Source: Myxocyprinus asiaticus
Taxonomy: Eukaryota > Chordata > Actinopteri > Cypriniformes > Catostomidae
Assembly: GCF_019703515.2 (NCBI RefSeq)
Contig: NC_059356.1
Span: forward strand, 27,833,914-27,897,913
Length of the DNA: 64,000 bases
Reading direction: 5' to 3'
In this document: one piece after another, positions 58,930 through 64,000 of the stretch
Layout of the letters: each line of letters starts with the position of its first letter
Position numbering within the stretch: the first letter of the stretch is position 1
The notes under the pieces: model-generated
Told to the model about the DNA's origin: nothing
What the model saw: the letters and a program-made list of their open reading frames with translations, nothing else
Database searches by the model: none
Made by a program: the position numbers and the translations under genes

Positions 58930-59290
58930 GCCAGATGGTGCCCCGTCCCTGAGAAAGAGGGTCCTACCTCAGGGGAATTTGCCGGGGGGGGGCTGTTGCG
59001 AGGAGCATGAGGTCCGAGAACCACGTCTGGGTGGGCCAGTAGGGTGCTACTAGGACGACCTGCTCCGCATCCTCCCTGAACTTGCACAGGGTCTGTGCAA
59101 GTAGGCTCACTGGGGGAAACATGTATTTGCGTAGTCCAGGGGGCCAGCTGTGTGCCAGCGCATCTATACCGAGGGGTGCCTCGGTCAGGGCGTACCAAAG
59201 CGGGCAGTGGGAGGATTCCCGGGAAGCAAACAGGTCTACCTGTGCTCAACCGAATCGGCTCCAAATCAGCTGGACCACCTGGGGGTAGAG
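58930..59290 (-). pseudogene. Methyltransferase-like domain between RNase H and recombinase
   Basis: In the same frame as the RNase H, the minus strand reads RLYPQVVQLIWSRFG, a TGA, AQVDLFASRESSHCPLWYA, GIDALAHSWPPGL, KYMFPPVSLLAQTL and EQVVLVAPYWPTQTWFSDL. Many DIRS elements carry a Dam-like N6-adenine methyltransferase here, and the FPP and LVAPYWP..WF blocks are in the places expected for degenerate motifs of that family. I see no intact DPPY/NPPY motif, so activity is doubtful even before the stops. Two TGA codons (after LSGE and after FG) sit where the family probably has TGG (Trp) and CGA (Arg). Confidence 0.6.
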
Positions 59291-59293
59291 TCT

Positions 59294-60520
59294 TCACTCT
59301 CCACTGAGCATAACCTGTTGTGACAGCACGCCCGCTCCGGTGTTGAGGTCGCCCGGGATGTGAGTAGCTCGTAGTGACTGGAGGCGCTGCTGACTCCAGA
59401 GGAGGAGACGGCGGGCGAGTTGTGACATGCAACGGGAGCGTAGACCGCCTTGACGGTTGATGTATGCTACCGTCACTGTGTTGTCTGTCCGGACCAACAC
59501 GTGCTTGCCCTGGATCAATGGCCAGAACCTCTGCAGGTCGAGCAGTACTGCCAACAACTCGAGGCAGTTGATGTGCCAACGCAGCCGCGGGCCAGTCCAG
59601 GAGCCGGCGGCTGTGTGCCCATTGCATACGGCACCCCAGCCCATCTTGGAGATGTCTGTCGTAACCACGACGTGCCTGGAGACCTGCTCTAGAGGAACCT
59701 CTGCCCATAGAAATGCTAGGTCGTTCCAAGGGCTGAAGAGGCGGTGAGAGATCGGCATGACAACCACGCGATGTGTCCCGTGGCGCCATGCCATCTCGGG
59801 ACTCGAGTCTCATATGCATCAACCCGAGCGGTGTGGCAACCGCAGAGGATGCCATATGCCCCAGGAGCCTCTGAAAAAGTTTCAGTGGAACCGCTGTCTT
59901 CTGTCTGAACGCCTTCAACACCAACAGTTCAGCACCAACTGTGCGCGCTCGTTCGTGAGGCGCGCCGTCATCGAGACTGAGTCCAACTCCAAGCCGAGAA
60001 AAGAGATGCTCTGAACCGGGAACAGCTTGCTCTTTTCCCAGTTGACCCAAAGCCCTAAACGGCTGAGGTGCCTGAGCACCAGGTCCCTGTGTGCACACAG
60101 TAGAGCTAGAATCAGCCAGTCGTCGAGGTAGTTGAGTATGCAGATGCCCACTTCCCTTAGCAGGGCAAGGGCTGCCTCTGCGACCTTCATGAAGATGCGA
60201 TGGGACAAGGACAGGCCGAAGGGGAGGACCTTGTACTGGTATGCCTGGCTCTCGAAAGCAAACCGTAGGAAGGGTCTGTGTCGAGGTAAAACCGAGACGT
60301 GGAAGTATGTGTCCTTCAGGTCTACCGCCACGAACCAATCTTGATGCCAGACGTTCGCTAAAATGCGTTTTTGCATCAGCATCTTGAACGGGAGTCTGTG
60401 CAAGGCCCGCTTCAGAACTCGCAGGTCCAAGATTGGCCGCAACCCACCCGCCTTTCTTCGGTACGATGAAGTAAGGGCTGTAAAACCTTTTCTTCATCTC
60501 GGCTGGAGGGACAGGCTCTA
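59294..60520 (-). pseudogene. DIRS reverse transcriptase/RNase H, broken (copy B)
   Basis: The start MKKRFYSPYFIVPKKGG (about 60497) is in one frame; after a frameshift near 60440 the frame 60442-59915 gives MRPILDLRVLKRALHRLPF, motif A VDLKDTYFHV (about 60325-60296), YKVLPFGLSLSHR and the catalytic NYLDDW (60119-60130 for YLDD). Another frame change near 59920 covers PLKLFQRLLGHMASS. RNase H follows in 59794-59294 with TTDISKMGWG (Asp), INCLELLAV (Glu), VRTDNTVTVAYINRQGG (Asp) and HIPGDLNTGAGVLSQ. In the last block the usual Asp (GAD) is Gly, which would cripple RNase H. A 592-codon open frame overlaps this region but is mostly out of register. Confidence 0.88.
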
Positions 60521-60727
60521 TCGCACCCTTGCACAGAATGGTCGTGGTCGCGGCGCTCTCGCCCTTCACCGAGGTGAAGCGGACGCCGCTGAACCTGGGC
60601 GGGCGCCTGGTGAACTGAATCACGTAGCCGAGTCAGATGGTCCGGGCACAAGTGCACCACGAGCGCAATACCCCTTGGCTGCCCCACCTTCGAGGGTAGT
60701 GAGAGCGGAGGAGCTGAAAAATCGGGA

Positions 60728-61450
60728 TCAGGCAGTAAAAGGTGCCTCTCTCAATCTTGTCAGCTCCTCGTGCACTTCCGGAAAGAAAGGGACCGGGGCG
60801 GGGCGTGGCCACGAGCGGTACTCCGGACCCAGGAACCAATCATCGAGCCGCGAGGGTTCAGGGGAGAGTGGAGGTTTCCACTCTAGCCCGATGCTCGCGG
60901 CTGCCCGGGAAAGCATGTCCGTCATCTCCGCGTTGGCCTGAGACTGGGCGACCACACCCGAAGGAGGGAGTCCAGCCGAGGCATCCACGTCAGAGTGGAT
61001 GAGCCCACTCTCCGATGCTGCGTTCAATAACTCATCGTCTTCCCAGGCTCCAAATAAGAGGTAGAACTCGGCGTGAGATGAGCCGGCGGTCTCATCCGAG
61101 AGCCCGACCAGGGCAAGCGAGCATGCTGGGGAATGGGAGGTCCGTGGGGGTTTAGCCGGCGGAGGTGCTCCCATTGAGGCCCCCAAATTGCCCCCAGTGC
61201 TAACCGGCACGGCCTCATACCCGTAGGTAGAAGGACTGAGGAGGGGAGCCACTGGGGTGGCTTGCTTTCTTACAAATGCAAGCCGAGACCGCAACGTTGC
61301 CATGGCCATGTTCTCACAATGAGGACAAGACCCATCCACGAATGATGTCTCCACGTGGGCAGTGCCCAGACATGTAAGACAGCGATCGTGGCCGTCAGAA
61401 GCGGAGAGATAACAACCGCAACCAGGAATAACACACAAACGGAAAGTCAT
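60728..61450 (-). CDS. DIRS Gag-like ORF, intact open frame but truncated (copy B)
   Basis: A single 240-codon frame from ATG at 61450. It starts MTFRLCVIPGCGCYLSASD and has a Cys/His cluster (CLTCLGTAHVETSFVDG, SCPHCENM) suggesting a zinc-binding fold, then a Ser/Pro/Ala-rich region with acidic stretches (FGAWEDDELLNAASESGL), SRAAASIGLEWKPPLS, RLDDWFLGPE and PAPVPFFPEVHEELTRL. It ends at a stop after APFTA. Copy A shows that the family protein goes on (DKAVAAHLCP segment), so this version lacks its C-terminal part because of a deletion in copy B between here and the RT. Role: packaging the element RNA, by family analogy. Confidence 0.75.
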   Translation of the reverse strand: MTFRLCVIPGCGCYLSASDGHDRCLTCLGTAHVETSFVDGSCPHCENMAMATLRSRLAFVRKQATPVAPLLSPSTYGYEAVPVSTGGNLGASMGAPPPAKPPRTSHSPACSLALVGLSDETAGSSHAEFYLLFGAWEDDELLNAASESGLIHSDVDASAGLPPSGVVAQSQANAEMTDMLSRAAASIGLEWKPPLSPEPSRLDDWFLGPEYRSWPRPAPVPFFPEVHEELTRLREAPFTA

Positions 61451-61689
61451 CTTTAAAAAGATGTTTCCGTGTGTGCCGCTCTTTTAGAAAGAAAATATAC
61501 TCTTTTAGAATATACTGTTTTGCTCTGCCGAAGCGCCCAGGGGTGTTCTCTGCACTCCACGGGTGCAGAGGGGGAGAAGCCGCTGAAATGCGCTGTAATT
61601 CCAGCAGTTTTAGGTGAACGGTAAAGAGAACTGAGTTTGAATTGAATTCAGTGCATTGAATGCAACCGCTCGGCTCCGAAGAGAAAATC
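61451..61689 (-). other. DIRS copy B 5' leader
   Basis: Sequence between the left terminal repeat and Gag. Corresponds to 6488-6597 in copy A but carries extra AT-rich DNA (gaaagaaaatatactctttt near 61490), a possible small insertion. Confidence 0.5.
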
Positions 61690-61869
61690 TGAATGAGTGG
61701 TTGCATACCAGCTTCTTTTATAACCGTATGTCCGGGGGAGTGGCATGCAAATTCCACTCACCAATTCCCATTGGCCTTTTTTCATAAAGCAGAGGTGTTT
61801 GGGGCTCCCAAGAGTGACCCCTAGTGTCACTACATCGACACAACGTCAGGTGAGTGACAGATAGGGAAC
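61690..61869 (-). repeat. Left inverted terminal repeat, DIRS copy B
   Basis: Upstream end of copy B. On the minus strand it reads TTCCCTATCTGTCACTCACC, then gttgtgtcgatgtagtgaca, and ends near ataaaagaagctggtatgca, a TATA-like context for the element promoter. Pairs with 56758-56965. Confidence 0.88.
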
Positions 61870-62509
61870 TTGCATAGTAAGCGTCGCCATTTCTAATTTG
61901 GCCGGTTTGCACAGTTACACCAGTTTCATACACTAACCTGAAAACTCATCAACGTCACTTTTTTGTTAATTTTTGAAGAAATACCAAAACCTTTTTAACT
62001 TTAGTGTGTTTGGTGACTAGATTCACATCTTTGGACCTCCACCTGCATCGACACGTCTTGTGAGTGATACTTGTGCCTTGTCCTACCCACAACTGGCATC
62101 ACCCCCTTGTGGTCTCCCAAAGCTATTACGCCAGACTACATTAAACGGAAGGCCAACTGACAGTGAATTGGAAAGCACACTTCTAGTCAGCTAATGTTAA
62201 TGAATCGATGCCTCAAAAACATATTGAGAAAATATGGTAGCGTGCTGATCAATAAAATATATATATTGATATTTTGTGACACCTAGTCAATGCCAATTTT
62301 GATATTTAGAAAGGAGTGCTGATATTTGGTATAACAGCACTGGGATGCTTTACTGTTTGTATCACTACGCCTGTCTGTGTTCATGGCTGCCAGTCTTTGC
62401 AGTTGATCCTGCATTGGCTTCATTTTGACCTGTTTTCTTTAGCCGAGCAAAAGGAGACAGTAGAACTTGTCGTATTGTGCATTAAATGTAAGTTACTTGA
62501 TAGTAACTT

Positions 62510-62616
62510 TTTGTTTATTGAACTGTTGTATAAAAGCAATATCACACTTGCAATCATGCTCTTAGCTGTGTTGAGTGGGTGTAATATTGCTTTTATGCTA
62601 CACTTCTATAAACAAA
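62510..62616. repeat. Foldback repeat with 38-bp arms
   Basis: tttgtttattgaactgttgt followed by ataaaagcaatatcacac (62510-62547) is mirrored by gtgtaatattgcttttat followed by gctacacttctataaacaaa (62579-62616), with a few mismatches and a ~31-nt loop. Matches a hairpin repeat type I associate with zebrafish-like genomes. Non-coding. Confidence 0.65.
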
Positions 62617-63003
62617 GTCAATATTGAGTAACTTATGTTTTAAATAAGATGTGGCCAGTTTGTTCCTATATATTCCATAATGTTTACTCAAAAAATATTG
62701 ATAACAGATATTGTGCATTATCCATTTGACAAAGGATGTTGGTAGATTTTAGATTTGACTGAAGGGAGGGCTTATATTTGTATTAAAAAGCCAAGCAGAC
62801 ACACATATTGACCGAAATGATGATCTCAAAATGGCCAAATATCAACTAATTAATCAGCCTGGCCAATATATCAGTCTGTTACCACTTATAATATACTTGA
62901 AATACATGCATGCAAACAAATTTGTTCATTTGTACCTGACAACTATAAAAAATCTCCCTCTTTCTCTCCACCCTTTTTTTTTTTTTTTTTTTTTGTCTCT
63001 CCT

Positions 63004-63005
63004 AG
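63004..63005 (+). promoter_or_regulatory. rara: Predicted splice acceptor of the rara exon
   Basis: tttgtctctcctag precedes gtcaaagagttcatcac. The long C/T-rich tract (62955-63003) fits a strong 3' splice site. If used, the exon is 63006-63784, with about 610 nt of 5' untranslated sequence. An alternative is that transcription starts within this block and the tract is incidental. Confidence 0.5.
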
Positions 63006-63615
63006 GTCAAAGAGTTCATCACTGTGTTGGACTGACGCACTCTGACAGGTTTGACCCGAAAACATTTTGTGACCTTTGGAGCACCACTTCTCATTTCCTG
63101 TTGTATCAGTTTGTCCTAACCGGTTCTCCAAAACCTGATGGATTTGAGTCAGCTTCTACCTTTTGTGAAGATTCAGTTTGTGACTTCTGCATAACAGGCC
63201 CTTCAGTTCTCTGTGAGCCTTAACAGAGCCATTCAACTGCAATTTCCGCCATTTACTAGAAGAAATACATACAAACAGTGCTGGAATTTACTGCCTCTCA
63301 TTCTGTTATTGCAAGAGAACTTTGGGATTGCATCCAGGGAGTTACATATCACCAAAACAAAGACTCGTACACCTGTGAGCGCTCACTCTGATCAAATGGC
63401 GTCATAACCACTCAAACACACCCAACATTGCCAATTATTAACCTTTTCCTCTTTTCTCACAGACACACACACAATAGCAAGCACCCACACAGACAATCAC
63501 ATACAAATCTCTCCTAGTTGGATTACCAAAGTAGCTCACGATGGGAAAATAGACTTCCGGCACCACGGATAGCCTGCACAGAGGTCTGGGACTCAGTATT
63601 GTTTCTGAGCGTGCC

Positions 63616-63784
63616 ATGTCTGGTAACGGCAACCACTGTCTAAGCCCTGGAGGGTTGGGCAGCCCTCTTGGGGGCTTCTCCATGCACCACTACCATTACT
63701 TCTTCCCCCATATGTTAGGGGGGCTCTCCCCTCCAGCCCTTCCTGGACTTCCTGTCAGTGGATACAGCACTCCATCTCCTGCAA
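63616..63784 (+). CDS. rara: Retinoic acid receptor alpha, isoform-1 first coding exon
   Basis: ATG at 63616 opens a 56-codon segment. It begins MSGNGNHCLSPGGLG and contains HYHYFFPHMLGGLSPPALPG and LPVSGYSTPSPA. The FFFPxMLGGLSPP...LPVSGYSTPSPA pattern is the hallmark of the A domain of RAR-alpha isoform 1 in vertebrates, and differs from RAR-gamma. The exon ends with one base of a split codon (A at 63784) before GTGAGT. In other vertebrates the next codon is Thr (ACC/ACx), begun by A, at exactly this junction, so phase and position both fit. The product is a ligand-dependent nuclear receptor that binds DNA with RXR and controls patterning genes. This exon gives only the N-terminal activation region; the DNA- and ligand-binding domains lie beyond the window. 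Teleosts have two co-orthologues (raraa, rarab) and I cannot say which this is. Confidence 0.9.
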
Positions 63785-64000
63785 GTGAGTATCCCTTATT
63801 TTCTGTATGTATTGTGTGATGTATGCATCTGCAGATTGCTACTCTTGTAAATAATTTTCGGAATGTAAGAACAGTGCAACCATGATGATTATGTTTAGTA
63901 TGCTTTTAAAAAGCATGCTAAAGAACTAAACACTATATAACTTTACCAAGGGCTTATCATGCAGGACAGTTGCAGCACAGTTAAACCTTAAAGGTGAAGT
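63785..64000 (+). other. rara: Splice donor and start of the next rara intron
   Basis: The donor gtgagtat at 63785 matches the consensus well. The intron begins here and runs out of the window. At 63984 the end of the 595-776-type MITE (ccttaaaggtgaagt) starts and is cut by the window edge. Confidence 0.75.

Larger units (their letters stand above)
56758..61869 (-). mobile_element. DIRS-family tyrosine recombinase retrotransposon, copy B
   Basis: A 5.1-kb element on the minus strand, beginning at 61869 (TTCCCTATCTGTCACTCACC) and ending at 56758 (complement of aacgtcctggttac). Order: left terminal repeat, Gag (61450-60728), reverse transcriptase/RNase H (60520-59294), methyltransferase-like domain (about 59290-58930), tyrosine recombinase (58887-57874), internal complementary region (57040-57120), right terminal repeat. 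It keeps the methyltransferase-like and recombinase domains lost from copy A but lacks the distal Gag segment near DKAVAAHL. Several stops are single transitions from family codons. No target duplication flanks it. It lies inverted relative to copy A. Confidence 0.92.
56398..62285. mobile_element. hAT-like shell carrying DIRS copy B
   Basis: Begins TAGGCCTGGGATCTATGTC and ends GATATTTTGTGACACCTA, weakly inverted ends that look like decayed versions of the TAGGGCTGGGCGATATG-type hAT MITE. It is flanked by an exact 8-bp duplication gtcaatgc (56390-56397 and 62286-62293). Only about 770 bp is shell (56398-56757 and 61870-62285). The rest is DIRS copy B. The exact 8-bp duplication strongly supports the boundaries. 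The superfamily is inferred. Confidence 0.75.
62294..63005. other. Intron-like DNA ending in a splice acceptor
   Basis: Holds a foldback repeat (62510-62616). Near the right end is a long pyrimidine tract (ccctctttctctccaccc, then about T21 and gtctctcctag) leading to AG at 63004-63005. The last segment is therefore the 3' end of an intron preceding the rara exon. Confidence 0.6.

Noticed and set aside
58845..60623. A 592-codon open frame on the minus strand
   Set aside because: Only its first part (MKKRFYSPYFIVPKK) and a short middle piece are in the reverse transcriptase register. Most of it runs out of frame through GC-rich RT, RNase H and methyltransferase-like sequence, whose true frames show the family motifs. 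It is a chance open frame created by frameshifts.
56398..62285. A single large autonomous hAT element of 5.9 kb
   Set aside because: All coding content inside belongs to the DIRS element with its own terminal repeats; no hAT transposase motifs were seen.
62831..63223. 130-codon plus-strand ORF just upstream of the rara start
   Set aside because: It runs through the polypyrimidine tract and the predicted acceptor, so it is part intron and part leader. Its protein shows the T-run as a Phe stretch and no domain.

Overview
The window looks like vertebrate, specifically teleost and most probably cyprinid, nuclear DNA. The evidence is AT-rich, intron-like sequence with no compact gene array, several dispersed repeats of a kind I associate with carp and zebrafish relatives (for example the repeat whose end reads gttcacccaaaaatgaaaat and its variants), fish DIRS, L2, Tc1, hAT and P-type transposon relics, and one recognisable host exon. 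That exon lies at the far right (CDS 63616-63784, plus strand). It encodes the 56-residue isoform-1 N-terminus of retinoic acid receptor alpha, with a splice acceptor at 63004-63005 and a GTGAGT donor at 63785. Everything to its left is therefore probably the first intron and/or upstream flank of rara. I found no other host coding exon.

Layout. 1-1688: intron-like DNA with one small MITE. 1697-11338: a hAT-like element with an 8-bp target duplication, filled with later insertions: a second hAT-like element (2402-4350), a piggyBac-like MITE (5494-6022) and a DIRS tyrosine-recombinase retrotransposon, copy A, plus strand (6305-10641). 11339-21765: mostly unassigned AT-rich DNA with MITEs and microsatellites. 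21766-25912: a P-element/THAP9-like composite with four terminal repeats and a decayed transposase C-terminus. 26841-28823: a foldback MITE with 101-bp arms, split by a hAT-like element. 31526-31862: a solo LTR. 33-38 kb: MITE fragments and a (CT)n tract. 38400-45040: an L2-clade LINE (minus) whose ORF1 carries an SGNH esterase, interrupted by a Tc1 transposon (42024-43458) and a SINE. 49544-51876: a complete-ended, pol-less LTR element. 56398-62285: another hAT-like shell with an exact 8-bp target duplication, containing DIRS copy B on the minus strand (56758-61869). 63006-63784: the rara exon.

The two DIRS copies are the most instructive elements. Each keeps the family architecture: inverted terminal repeats plus an internal complementary region that joins both end sequences. 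Between them they cover Gag, reverse transcriptase, RNase H, a methyltransferase-like domain and the tyrosine recombinase. Copy A lost the methyltransferase and the recombinase N-terminus. Copy B lost the back of Gag but keeps almost all of the recombinase, broken by a single TAG where copy A still has CAG. They face each other about 46 kb apart. All transposon genes seen here are broken, and I see no intact autonomous element.
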